A DNA stretch of 64,000 nt from Erythrobacter sanguineus (GTDB lineage Bacteria; Pseudomonadota; Alphaproteobacteria; Sphingomonadales; Sphingomonadaceae), in assembly GCF_900143235.1 (NCBI RefSeq), contig NZ_FRDF01000006.1, positions 124,001-188,000 of the forward strand, given 5' to 3'. Made by a program: the position numbers and the translations under genes. Shown here piece after piece: positions 53,216-62,148 of the stretch. Each line of letters opens with the position of its first letter. Within the stretch, counting starts at the first letter, position 1. The notes beneath the pieces are model-generated. The model was not told the origin of the DNA. It did not search any database and was given only the letters and a program-made list of their open reading frames with translations.

Positions 53216-53973
53216 CAGGCGCGCTCGGTCATGGGGTTGGCGGCAAGCGGTGCGTCATCATCCAGCGCCCGGCGTCGCAGCCGCGCCTCGACCTGACTTT
53301 CGGCGATCAGCGTGCGCATCCGCATCAGCACGATTGCACCAAACAGCAGCGAGAAGCCGAGCACCGCAACCAGTAGCGGCCACAGATAGGCGGCGTCGAT
53401 CGCGCTCTTGCCCATAGTGATGCTGGGCGGCTGGTGGAGCGAATTCCACCACACCACCGAACGGTTGATAATCGGCACGTTGACCGCGCCCACCAGCCCG
53501 AAAATCGCTGCGATCTTGCTTGATCCGCCCTCGTGGCTGGCGGCCTGCGTGAGCGCGATATAGCCGGCATAAAGGAACAGCAGAACGAGCATCGAAGTCA
53601 GCCTGCCGTCCCATTCCCACCATGTCCCCCATGTCGGGCGACCCCAGATTGATCCGGTGGCAAGACAGATGGCGCAGAAGACCATCCCCGGGACCGCAAT
53701 AGCACGCGCCGACAGCGCCGCCAGCGGATGCTTCCAGATCAGCAGCATGGCGCTGGAAATCGCGATTCCGGCCCAGCCGCCCATGCCCAGCCATGCGGCG
53801 GGAACGTGGATAAACAGGATCCGCACCGTCTCGCCCATCAGCCGGTCGGGCGGCACGATGAACAGACCCCAGATAACTGCGCCGAGCGACAGCAGCAGCC
53901 CGCTCCAGAACAGGAGCGGCATCAGCCACTTCGCCAGAGCGAGGAAACGGGTGGGGTTGGCGAAAATATGCAT
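53215..53973 (-). CDS. ccmC: Haem exporter membrane protein CcmC
   Basis: This 252-residue protein has six membrane helices and the WWD haem-handling motif (GRPTWGTWWEWDGRLTSML). It starts MHIFANPTRFLALAKWLM. It passes haem to CcmE. The ABC genes ccmA and ccmB, which often precede ccmC, are not upstream here; the next gene on that side is a dehydrogenase transcribed in the same direction. Confidence 0.95.
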   Translation of the reverse strand: MHIFANPTRFLALAKWLMPLLFWSGLLLSLGAVIWGLFIVPPDRLMGETVRILFIHVPAAWLGMGGWAGIAISSAMLLIWKHPLAALSARAIAVPGMVFCAICLATGSIWGRPTWGTWWEWDGRLTSMLVLLFLYAGYIALTQAASHEGGSSKIAAIFGLVGAVNVPIINRSVVWWNSLHQPPSITMGKSAIDAAYLWPLLVAVLGFSLLFGAIVLMRMRTLIAESQVEARLRRRALDDDAPLAANPMTERA

Positions 53974-54077
53974 AAACGTTCAGGTCTGGCGGGGCTTGTA
54001 GCCTTACACCCACTCGGGACAAGACTGCAATTCATGCAAGGGCCGAATAGTTCCCCATGCCCGTTGCACAGCGACCG

Positions 54078-55145
54078 TCAGCCGCGCCCGATAAGATCTT
54101 GCGCCATGCGGTCGGCAACGACATCGGACGATATGCCGGTCGCATCGCTTTCCTGCCAGATCACCTCCAGCCGCCCAGGTATCTGGGCAAGCCGTTTGCG
54201 CACTTCGTTGATATCGGCGGCAACGCCTTGGCGGCGGGCAAGGTACTCGGTCGCAACCGAGATGATCCCGCCAGCATTGATTACATAATCAGGGGCATAG
54301 AGGATGCCGCGACCTGCCAGCAACGCGCCGTGCTCGGGCCGGGCCAGTTGGTTGTTCGCCCCGCCCGCGACAATCGCGCAATCGAGCCGGGCAATGCCTT
54401 CCTCATCGAGGATTGCACCAAGCGCATTGGGGCTGAACACATCGCAAGTGACGGACATTATCGCCTCGGACGCAACCACATTGGCACCCAGTTCGCTGGC
54501 AAGCCCGGCGGCGCGTTCGGCATGGATATCGGCGAAAGTCAGCTTCGCACCGTCCTGCGCCAGAAGCCGCGCAACACCGCCACCGACGCTGCCAGTGCCC
54601 TGCACTGCGACATGCACGCCTGCAAGGCTGTCCTTGCCCAGTTTGTAATGCACCGCGGCCTTTATGCCGTGATAGATGCCAATCGCGGTGAACGGGCCGG
54701 GATCGCCGCCCGCACTGCCTTCGCCCTGCGCGGGAAGGCCCGAGACATGCGCGGTGCGCTGCGACACCGCGACCATGTCGGCCTCGGTAATGCCGACATC
54801 CTCGGCGGTGACATAACGACCGCCAAACGCATCTACCGCATCGCCGAAGGCGGCGAGCATTTCAGGGGTCTTGGTGTGCGCTTTGTCAGCCAGGATCACC
54901 GCCTTGCCCCCGCCCATCGGCAGGCCGGCCATGGCGTTCTTGTAACTCATCCCGCGCGACAGGCGCAGCGCATCGCGCATCGCGCCCGCGGGATCGGCAT
55001 AGTGCCAGAACCGGGTGCCGCCCGCAGCCGGACCGAGATGGGTGGAATGGATCGCGATGATTGCCGTCAGCCCGCTCACCCGGTCATGCACCAGTTGCAC
55101 ACATTCGTGCGCGTCGAAATCGGGCTCGGCCCAGAAAGCTGCCAT
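54078..55145 (-). CDS. Leucine/Glu/Phe/Val dehydrogenase family protein
   Basis: This 355-residue protein belongs to the branched-chain or aromatic amino-acid dehydrogenase family. The catalytic Lys is in GLPMGGGKAVILAD, and the NAD-binding glycine motif is VQGTGSVGGGVARLL. HSTHLGPAAGGTRFWHY and SRGMSYKNAMAG are substrate-site blocks. Leucine dehydrogenase is the best match by length and sequence pattern. ATG 55145 is used, since further upstream the frame runs into tRNA-His, which lies 48 bp 5' on the same strand. Confidence 0.88.
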   Translation of the reverse strand: MAAFWAEPDFDAHECVQLVHDRVSGLTAIIAIHSTHLGPAAGGTRFWHYADPAGAMRDALRLSRGMSYKNAMAGLPMGGGKAVILADKAHTKTPEMLAAFGDAVDAFGGRYVTAEDVGITEADMVAVSQRTAHVSGLPAQGEGSAGGDPGPFTAIGIYHGIKAAVHYKLGKDSLAGVHVAVQGTGSVGGGVARLLAQDGAKLTFADIHAERAAGLASELGANVVASEAIMSVTCDVFSPNALGAILDEEGIARLDCAIVAGGANNQLARPEHGALLAGRGILYAPDYVINAGGIISVATEYLARRQGVAADINEVRKRLAQIPGRLEVIWQESDATGISSDVVADRMAQDLIGRG

Positions 55146-55193
55146 CAGCGAATCCCCGTTTCCGGCGCGGGGAACATGGCCAGGGAAGGATGA

Positions 55194-55271
55194 TGGGGCG
55201 ACCGAGGGGGCTCGAACCCCCGACCTCCGGTACCACAAACCGGCGCTCTAACCAACTGAGCTACGATCGCC
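55194..55271 (-). tRNA. tRNA-His (GUG)
   Basis: A 78-base cloverleaf with the extra 5' G of tRNA-His opposite C73 and an encoded CCA (55196-55194). The anticodon arm is CCGGT-TTGTGGT-ACCGG, giving GTG; the T arm is GGGGG-TTCGAGC-CCCCT. It lies upstream of the dehydrogenase on the same strand. Confidence 0.96.
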
Positions 55272-55500
55272 ACACGCCCCTGCCCGAAAACAACCCGTCC
55301 GGTCGCTGCCAAGCCCGCGCAAGGCGCGCGGTTTACGCATGGCACGCGCCCGGTCAAGTGCGCTGTGGGCGGGGAAGCGCCTCTTGCACAAAGCCCTGTG
55401 TATGGGAAGCGAAAACTGCTTTGTGACGCATCTCGCGCAAGATTGTTACGCCGAGGTCGAAGTGATTGCGCAGACGGGCCGGCGTTCTATCCTGCATCAC

Positions 55501-56136
55501 ATGATCGAGAGCGGCGAATCCATCGTCTCGCGGCTGAGCGCCCTCAGCGGCATGCAACGCCTTCCCACCCCGAAGGCAGAATTGTTTCAGCTGCGCGGCC
55601 TCGTGCCGGATGACCTGTGCGACGCGCTGATCGCACTGATCGAGCAAGGCCGCCGCCCTTCGACCATCGCGGACGACAATGGCGATGCCTATTTCCGCAC
55701 CAGCGAGACCTGCGATCTGGACGCCAATTTACCCGCAGTCGCACGGTTCGAAACGCTGCTGACACAGCTTTGCGGGTTGAACCCGGCCTATGGCGAGCCC
55801 TTGCAGGGACAGCGCTATGCCATCGGGCAGGAGTTCAAACCGCATACCGACTATTTCACCCCCGGCGGACGCGATTTCACCAAGTTCTGCGCGCTTTCCG
55901 GCAACCGCACCTGGACCTTCATGATCTATCTCAATGACGTGGCCGCTGGAGGTGCTACCCGGTTCAAGGCGCTCGACAAGACTTTTCATCCTGAGCGTGG
56001 GAAATTGTTGTGCTGGAACAACCGCTTGGCAAATGGGGCGGTCAACCCGGCGACGCTCCACCACGGGATGAAGGTGCGCAAGGGCGTCAAATATGTGATA
56101 ACCAAGTGGTATCGGGAAAAGCCATGGAGGGGCTGA
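55501..56136 (+). CDS. Prolyl 4-hydroxylase-like 2-oxoglutarate/Fe(II) oxygenase
   Basis: The product has an H-x-D metal box (FKPHTDYFTPGGRD) and a distal His followed by KVRKGVKYVITKWYRE (the 2OG-binding Arg/Lys region), with WTFMIYLNDVAAGGATRF and GKLLCWNNR between them. The length from ATG 55501 is 211 residues. The frame is open to 55339, but the extra part has no ribosome site and no family resemblance. Its stop overlaps the DksA/TraR gene (TGATG). The substrate is unknown. Confidence 0.85.
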   Translation: MIESGESIVSRLSALSGMQRLPTPKAELFQLRGLVPDDLCDALIALIEQGRRPSTIADDNGDAYFRTSETCDLDANLPAVARFETLLTQLCGLNPAYGEPLQGQRYAIGQEFKPHTDYFTPGGRDFTKFCALSGNRTWTFMIYLNDVAAGGATRFKALDKTFHPERGKLLCWNNRLANGAVNPATLHHGMKVRKGVKYVITKWYREKPWRG

Positions 56137-56453
56137 TGAACGACTATTCCGCCATAGAGCAACAATTGAAGGCGCGGCTTTCCGATATCATGGAGCGCTC
56201 TCGCGAGATCGAGGATGATCTGCGCCATCCGCTCGATGATGATCTGGAAGAACAGGCGATCGACCTTGCCGATGACGAGGCGCTTGAAGGGGTGGATAAT
56301 GTGCTTCTGGCCGAAGCGCGGCAGATCCGGCTCGCCCTGTCACGAATCGACACCGGAACCTATGGCTTTTGCGCCAATTGCGGCGAGGAGATTGCGCCCG
56401 CGCGGCTCAAGGCCCGTCCGATCGCAACGCGTTGCATCAAGTGCGCCGCGTGA
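56136..56453 (+). CDS. DksA/TraR-family zinc-finger protein
   Basis: This 105-residue protein has a helical N-terminal part with acidic coiled-coil character (REIEDDLRHPLDDDLEEQAIDLADDEALEG) and a C-terminal zinc finger, CANCGEEI...CIKC, with four Cys. DksA proteins bind RNA polymerase's secondary channel. Shorter than E. coli DksA (151), it lacks its longer coiled-coil tip. Start: ATG 56136 behind GGAGGGGCTG; ATG 56124 is also possible. Confidence 0.9.
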   Translation: MNDYSAIEQQLKARLSDIMERSREIEDDLRHPLDDDLEEQAIDLADDEALEGVDNVLLAEARQIRLALSRIDTGTYGFCANCGEEIAPARLKARPIATRCIKCAA

Positions 56454-56506
56454 TTTTCGGGATTGGCTGACGCGCGCCAGCACGACGAACAAACTCGCCG
56501 TAAACG

Positions 56507-56533
56507 AAAAAGGCGACCCCGTCGGGCCGCCTT
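56507..56533 (-). terminator. Rho-independent terminator of rpmE
   Basis: On the minus strand AAGGCGGCCC (56533-56524) and GGGGTCGCCTT (56520-56510) form a stem with one G-U pair and a GAC loop, followed by TTTT. It sits 42 bp downstream of rpmE. Confidence 0.8.
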
Positions 56534-56574
56534 CCTCTCGCAGCCCGAGGGCCGCAAACTTTGAAGCGCGATGT

Positions 56575-56799
56575 TTACTTCTTGAGGGAAAGCCCGCCGA
56601 AGCGCTTGTTGAACTGGGCCACGCGGCCGCCTTCCTGCACCTGCTGACGGCCACCGGTCCAGGCCGGATGGCTCAGGGGATCGATTTCCAGCGACATGGT
56701 GTCGCCTTCCTTGCCCCAGGTCGAGCGGGTCTGATATTCGGTGCCATCAGTCATCTTGACCGTGATCAGGTGATAATCGGGGTGCCCTTCGGCCTTCAT
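56575..56799 (-). CDS. rpmE: Ribosomal protein L31
   Basis: This 74-residue protein begins [20 protein letters not shown] and continues [27 protein letters not shown], the L31 family pattern. The zinc-binding CxxC cysteines of some L31 proteins are absent, so this is a Cys-minus form. Start: ATG 56799 with AAAGGAAATGTC upstream. Confidence 0.95.
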   Translation of the reverse strand: MKAEGHPDYHLITVKMTDGTEYQTRSTWGKEGDTMSLEIDPLSHPAWTGGRQQVQEGGRVAQFNKRFGGLSLKK

Positions 56800-56913
56800 G
56801 ACATTTTCCTTTGCAGCATGGCGCCGGTACCGACCGGCGCTGCTATGAAATGGAGAAGGCGCGCGCCTAATCGGGTTTGCGGTCAAATGCAACCTTAGAT
56901 GTAGCGCGCCCGA

Positions 56914-57390
56914 TCAGGCAGGCGGATCGGTCATCATCGCAGTGAACTCGACCTCGCAGGTGGTCTTGCCCTCGACGCTGGCCACACCTTTGAACTTGTA
57001 GACGCGGCTGCGTTTCTGGGTGAATTCCACGTGCAGGTCGAGCAGGCAGCCAGGCGTCACCGGGGCACGGAACTTGGCGCTCTCGATCCCCATGAAGATC
57101 ACCAGCTTGCCCGTCCCGGCCAGCTCCATCGTCTCGATCCCGAGAATACCGGCGGCCTGCGCCAGCGCCTCGATCTGGAGCACACCGGGCATGATCGGAG
57201 CACCGGGGAAATGCCCCTGAAAGAACTGCTCGTTCATGCTCACGGCCTTGATCGCGTGGATGCGCTCACCCAGCGTAATCGAACGCACCCGGTCGACCAG
57301 CAGCAGGGGATAGCGATGCGGCAAGGCCTGAAGGATCCTGCCGATATCATAATCGACCACGTCCGGGGCCGTGATGCTTGCTTCGCTCAT
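56914..57390 (-). CDS. fabZ: 3-hydroxyacyl-ACP dehydratase FabZ
   Basis: This 158-residue hot-dog-fold enzyme dehydrates hydroxyacyl-ACP. The catalytic His is in [22 protein letters not shown] and the Glu is in that same helix. [12 protein letters not shown] starts the fold. It lies directly downstream of skp; the usual neighbours lpxD and lpxA are absent. Confidence 0.96.
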   Translation of the reverse strand: MSEASITAPDVVDYDIGRILQALPHRYPLLLVDRVRSITLGERIHAIKAVSMNEQFFQGHFPGAPIMPGVLQIEALAQAAGILGIETMELAGTGKLVIFMGIESAKFRAPVTPGCLLDLHVEFTQKRSRVYKFKGVASVEGKTTCEVEFTAMMTDPPA

Positions 57391-57424
57391 CCGCCTGCTC
57401 CTTGTCCGATATGCGCCGCAGGCC

Positions 57425-58105
57425 TCAGCGGCCGACCGGAGCCTCGGGATTGCCTTGCTGCTGCTGCTGGCGCTGCTGCATCATCTGTGCGGTCATCAGC
57501 CGTTGCTGAATGTCCTGATAAAGCTGCACGGCCTCCCGGCTCGGCTGCCAACCCGTGGGCGGCACGATGCCGACCGCGGGCACCTTGGCGTTGAGCGAAG
57601 TCGTCACCTGATCGGTCAGATCGGCTTCGGGTACGGCGAACAGCAGCGAACCGGGATCGATCACCAGCTTGACCTGCTGCTGGGTGGTTACTTCCTGCAA
57701 GGCACCGCCATACTGCAGGATGATCTGTTCCACGGCATAGACCCGGGCGGCGTCGATCTGGTTGCTGAGTCCCTGGATTTCCTGCTCAAGCGTCTGCAGC
57801 TTGGCGAACTCGGGCGCGTTCTGCTTGGCTGCGAGCTCGGCATCATCGACCTGCTTGTCGCCATTGGTGTCGAAGGTCTGGAGCAGGGTCTGACGCTCCT
57901 GCACCTTGGTGCGACGCAGTTCGTTCTGCTGGGCGTAGGTGGTGTTGACCTGTTCATAGGCAGTCTGGAACGCGTTGGTGCCGATTACCGTGCGCGAAAT
58001 GTCAACCGTGGCGATACGGCCTTCGACCTGCGCATGGGCCGGCAGCGCAGCAAGGGCGCAGAGCGCCACGCCAGCAGGGGCGAGAAGTTTCGTGAAGATA
58101 GTCAT
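57425..58105 (-). CDS. skp: Periplasmic chaperone OmpH/Skp
   Basis: The 226-residue protein has a signal peptide (about 1-25, AHAQ cleavage). A long helical domain follows, with an extended coiled coil. An insertion [12 protein letters not shown] (about 79-90) reads like an EF-hand calcium loop (D-x-N-x-D, I/V at 8, E at 12), though Lys replaces the usual Gly at position 6. The C-terminus is Gln-rich. It overlaps the bamA stop, so it delivers outer-membrane proteins with BamA. Confidence 0.9.
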   Translation of the reverse strand: MTIFTKLLAPAGVALCALAALPAHAQVEGRIATVDISRTVIGTNAFQTAYEQVNTTYAQQNELRRTKVQERQTLLQTFDTNGDKQVDDAELAAKQNAPEFAKLQTLEQEIQGLSNQIDAARVYAVEQIILQYGGALQEVTTQQQVKLVIDPGSLLFAVPEADLTDQVTTSLNAKVPAVGIVPPTGWQPSREAVQLYQDIQQRLMTAQMMQQRQQQQQGNPEAPVGR

Positions 58106-60822
58106 CAGAATTGGGTTCCTACGTTGAATGTGAAGGTACGCTCGTCGTCGCCCTCGACACTGCGGATGGTCTGGGCAAAGTCGATGCGGAAGGGGCCGAA
58201 CGGCGAATTCCAGTTGACCCCGATCCCGGCAGTGATGCGCGGGCTTGGCGTATTCCCGAGAAACACCTCACGGATGGCGCTGTTCGGGCGGATTGCCGGT
58301 TGGTTAGGCGTACCGTCAGGAGCGACGGGATCGGTTGTTCCAAGACCATCCGGCCCGATGAAGATCGGGTTGCCATTGCCATCCTGCAACTGGAGCCCGT
58401 TGGGATTGTCCTGCAACACGGGCTGCTCGACCCCCCACAGCGCACCGATATCAGCCCAGATCGAGGGCCTGAGGCCGAGTTCGCGCGCGCCGCTGCCAAG
58501 CGGAATCTCAAGCTCGGCACGGCCGAGATAGTAATTGCGCCCGCCGATCGCGTCGTCGCGGGTCTGACGACGTTCGGTAACGAGGTTCGGCGGCCCGCCG
58601 CCAGGATCCGGAACATAGCGCTGGGTCAGCACGCGCGGCCCGACCCCGCGGATGGCAAACCCGCGGAACTGCGGCTCGCCTAGAAAGAAACGGTCGGTCA
58701 GCAGCACATCGTCGACCCCCGGCCCCGGGCGTTCCTGCAGCGGTATGATAGTGCCACCTTCGGCCAGGATCGAGAAGATGAAGCCCGAATTGCCGACATT
58801 CCAGAACTGCTGGCCGCGTCCGCGGAACCGCACATAGCGGACATCGCCGCCCAGACCGGCGAACTCCCCGCTCAAGGAGACAGTCTTGCCGCGGGTCGGA
58901 CGGATCCGCGAATTCAGGGAATTATAGTTGAGGCTGAGACCAACAATCGAACTCAACCGGGTGCCGAGCGCATCACACAGGAATCGCCCTGCGAGCAGCG
59001 GATCGCATTCGCGAACGCCATCGCCATCAAGGTCGGAGAAGAACTGGTTCTCGTCAAGCGTCACGTCCTCATAGTTGAGCGTGTAGCTGGCGACCAACGA
59101 CATGTATTCGGTCATCGGCACGCCGGCACGCAGCGCGAAACCGGTGGTCGATTGCCGGAAGGTCGTGTTGCGATCGCGGTTGGTGAAGTTGAAGCTGTTG
59201 AAGTCGCGGCGGTAGATGTCGATCCCGGCCGAGATGTTGCGATCAAACAAATAGGGTTCGGAAAAGCTGATCTGCGCCGCGCGCGAGAACTGCGAATAAT
59301 TGACGCTGAGCCCGACAGTCTGTCCACGCCCGCGGAAATTGCGCTGGCGGATACTGCCTGAAAGGATGAACTGCTCGATCGAGGAGAAGCCTGCCGAGAA
59401 TTGCAGTTCGCCGGTGGGCCGTTCTTCGATATTGGCTTCGAGCACGATCCTGTCAGGCGCGCTGCCCTGAACCTGCGTAACTTCGAAATTCTCCTGGAAA
59501 TAGCCAAGTGAATTGATGCGCGCCGTGGTCCGCAAAACGCCGAGGGAGTTGAATGCATCGCCTTCTGCGAGACGGAATTCGCGGCGGATCACCTTGTCCT
59601 GGGTCAGCGTATTGCCGTTGATGTCCACCCGTTCGACGTAGACGCGCGGTGCCTCGCGCAGGATGAAGGTGATGTTCATCGTCAGGTCTTCGGGATTGCT
59701 TTTGAAGCGCGGCTGCACGTCGGCGAAGGCATAACCAAACCGGCCCGCCAGCTCGGTCAGCTGTTCGACCGTATCCTCGACCGTCTTGGCATTATACCAG
59801 TCGCCTCCCTTCATTGGCAGGTTGCCGCTCATCGCGTCGCTGTCGAAGTCGCGCAGCTGGCTGTCGACCTTGACCTCGCCGAACTTGTAGCGCTCGCCTT
59901 CCTCGACCACGTAAGTGATGATGAAGTCTTTCTGGTCGGGCGTCAGCTCGGCGACTGCGGAAACGACGCGGAAATCGGCGTAGCCTTCGGTCAGATAGAA
60001 TTGCCGCAGCTTCTGCTGGTCGAACGCGAGGCGATCCGGATCATAGCTGGTGTTCGAGCTTAAGAAGCTGGTGAGCCGCGCCTGCTTGGTCACCATTTCG
60101 CCGCGCAGATCGCCGTCGGAGAATTTCTCGTTGCCGAGGATGTTGATCTGGCGGACCTTGGATTTCGGCCCTTCGCTTATCTCGAACACGATATCGACAC
60201 GGTTTTGCGGCAACTGCACCAGCTTGGGTTCAACCTTGGCGGCGAAGCGGCCCTGACGCTTGTACAGTTCTATGATCCGCGAAACATCCGCGCGAACTTT
60301 GGAGCGGGTGAATATCTGGCGCGGCGCCAGCTTGATTTCAGGCAGGATCTTGTCGGGCTTCAGGCGTTCATTGCCTTCCAGCACGATACGGTTGATCACC
60401 GGATTCTCGGTCACCGTGATGATGACGTTGCCATTGTCGTTGCGGATGCTGGAATTGGCGAACAGCTCGGTCGCGCCAAGATCCTTGATCGCTTCATCGG
60501 CGGCAACGGCGGAATATTCCTGACCCACCCGCAAACGGATGTAGCTCAGAATGGTGGTCGGCTCTAGCCGCTCGGCGCCAACCACGCTGATGGTGCGGAT
60601 GACGTCGGCCTGCGGGGCAGGTGCGGGAGCAGGCTGGGTTGCAGTCTGGGTCGCCGGTTGCTCAGCGCTGGCAGCAGGCGGCTGCTGCGACTGGGCAAGA
60701 GCGGCGCCGGGAACACCGGCCAGCATCGAACCACAGCACAGCGCTACGGCAAGCCGCCCGCTCCGCGACCGGCCAGCCTGGCAATTGACCGGCGCAAGGC
60801 CCGTCTCGCTCGTTCGGTTCAT
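58105..60822 (-). CDS. bamA: Outer-membrane protein assembly factor BamA
   Basis: This 905-residue protein inserts beta-barrel proteins in the outer membrane. The signal peptide runs to about residue 45 (AALAQ), then a low-complexity Pro/Ala/Gln linker precedes five POTRA domains (starting IRTISVVGAERLEPTTILSYI). The C-terminal barrel carries the FRGRGQ- and VRGF-type loops (FRGFAIRGVGPRVL) and ends FTFNVGTQF with the usual C-terminal Phe. Start: ATG 60822; the frame is open further 5' without support. Confidence 0.96.
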   Translation of the reverse strand: MNRTSETGLAPVNCQAGRSRSGRLAVALCCGSMLAGVPGAALAQSQQPPAASAEQPATQTATQPAPAPAPQADVIRTISVVGAERLEPTTILSYIRLRVGQEYSAVAADEAIKDLGATELFANSSIRNDNGNVIITVTENPVINRIVLEGNERLKPDKILPEIKLAPRQIFTRSKVRADVSRIIELYKRQGRFAAKVEPKLVQLPQNRVDIVFEISEGPKSKVRQINILGNEKFSDGDLRGEMVTKQARLTSFLSSNTSYDPDRLAFDQQKLRQFYLTEGYADFRVVSAVAELTPDQKDFIITYVVEEGERYKFGEVKVDSQLRDFDSDAMSGNLPMKGGDWYNAKTVEDTVEQLTELAGRFGYAFADVQPRFKSNPEDLTMNITFILREAPRVYVERVDINGNTLTQDKVIRREFRLAEGDAFNSLGVLRTTARINSLGYFQENFEVTQVQGSAPDRIVLEANIEERPTGELQFSAGFSSIEQFILSGSIRQRNFRGRGQTVGLSVNYSQFSRAAQISFSEPYLFDRNISAGIDIYRRDFNSFNFTNRDRNTTFRQSTTGFALRAGVPMTEYMSLVASYTLNYEDVTLDENQFFSDLDGDGVRECDPLLAGRFLCDALGTRLSSIVGLSLNYNSLNSRIRPTRGKTVSLSGEFAGLGGDVRYVRFRGRGQQFWNVGNSGFIFSILAEGGTIIPLQERPGPGVDDVLLTDRFFLGEPQFRGFAIRGVGPRVLTQRYVPDPGGGPPNLVTERRQTRDDAIGGRNYYLGRAELEIPLGSGARELGLRPSIWADIGALWGVEQPVLQDNPNGLQLQDGNGNPIFIGPDGLGTTDPVAPDGTPNQPAIRPNSAIREVFLGNTPSPRITAGIGVNWNSPFGPFRIDFAQTIRSVEGDDERTFTFNVGTQF

Positions 60823-61026
60823 GCAGCTAAAGTCCCGTCCAACCTGTCTGTCGTAACATGCCCCCGCGACACGCGACGCTTCTGAATGAAGCCATACACC
60901 GCTGTCCGGCTGCCACCCGGCAAGCCTCTGCCCGATGTGCCCTGCGCAATCAAGCCGCGTGGCCGGGCATTGCGCGCCGTGCGGCCCGCTTTCCACGGCA
61001 AACCGATGATCTGCGCTCCTGCTGCG

Positions 61027-62148
61027 TCAACTGCCGAACAAGGGCAACGAGAAAAGGTCATTCACCGTCACCACCACCATCAGCATCAGCACCAGCGCAA
61101 TACCGGTGCGATAGGCCCATTCGGTTGCCTGCGGTCCCACCGGCTTGCGACGGATCGCTTCGGCCGCGTAAAACATCAGGTGCCCGCCATCGAGCGCGGG
61201 GATTGGCAAGAAGTTGATGAATGCCAAATTAAGCGAGATCAGCGCGGCAAAATTCACGAATGCGGCAACGCCGAGGCTCATCTGCTCGCCCGAATATTTG
61301 GCGATCTTGAGCGGGCCGCCAAGTTCCTTGAAAGATCGTTCCCCAACAATGATCTGCTTGATGCCGGTCACCATCATGCCCATCAGATCCCAGCTCTGCC
61401 CGGCAGCCAGCGGCACTGATTCAAGCACACCGACGTCCTCGAACACATATTGGCCGCCGGATGGCACGACTCCGATCCGCCCGATCGCGCTCTGGTTGCC
61501 GAAGCTGTCGGTTTCGACATGGCGATCGGTCGTCAACGGAATATCGACCCGCTCGCCCGCACGCTCGACCGTGAAAACCATGCGCGTGTCCGGATGCAGC
61601 GCGACCTTCTGCTGGATGGCGTTGAAATCGGCGACTGCATCGCCATCGATAGCGACGATCAGATCGCCGACCTCCAAGCCTGCATCCCGCCCCGCCGTTG
61701 CCTCAGCGAAACTGCCGATGGTGCGGGAATCCTCCGGTCCTTCGATCACCGGCTTGCCGAGCACCGCATAGAAAGCCGCGAATATGGCAATTGCGACGAG
61801 CAGGTTGGTGACCGGCCCGGCGGCGACAATCAGTGATCGCTTCCACAGCGCGGCGTGCTGGAAACTGCCCTCTTCTTTCGGCGCGTTCGCATCGGGAACC
61901 GAGGCCGGGTTCATGTCGCCCTTAAACTGCACATAACCGCCCAGCGGCAGCGCGGAGAGCTTCCAGCGGGTGCCCTGCTTGTCGGTGAAACCGGCAATTT
62001 CCTTGCCGAAGCCGACCGAAAACGCCTCTGCCTTAACGCCAAACAGACGCCCGACGAGCAGGTGACCCAGTTCGTGCAAGGTGACAAGCGGGCCGAGCAC
62101 CAGCAGGAAGCCGGCGACATACATCCAGAACGGGGGGGTGTCAAACAA
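61027..62148 (-). CDS. rseP: RseP site-2 metalloprotease
   Basis: This 373-residue membrane protease cuts anti-sigma factor and signal-peptide remnants. The zinc site is HELGH (25-29), with the second motif FLPIPALDGGHLMF near the C-terminus. A PDZ domain with AGLEVGDLIVAIDG lies in the middle. The start is TTG 62148 (GGAG ten bases upstream), overlapping dxr by eight bases; ATG 62124 is an alternative. A longer open frame is the shadow of dxr. Confidence 0.94.
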   Translation of the reverse strand: MFDTPPFWMYVAGFLLVLGPLVTLHELGHLLVGRLFGVKAEAFSVGFGKEIAGFTDKQGTRWKLSALPLGGYVQFKGDMNPASVPDANAPKEEGSFQHAALWKRSLIVAAGPVTNLLVAIAIFAAFYAVLGKPVIEGPEDSRTIGSFAEATAGRDAGLEVGDLIVAIDGDAVADFNAIQQKVALHPDTRMVFTVERAGERVDIPLTTDRHVETDSFGNQSAIGRIGVVPSGGQYVFEDVGVLESVPLAAGQSWDLMGMMVTGIKQIIVGERSFKELGGPLKIAKYSGEQMSLGVAAFVNFAALISLNLAFINFLPIPALDGGHLMFYAAEAIRRKPVGPQATEWAYRTGIALVLMLMVVVTVNDLFSLPLFGS

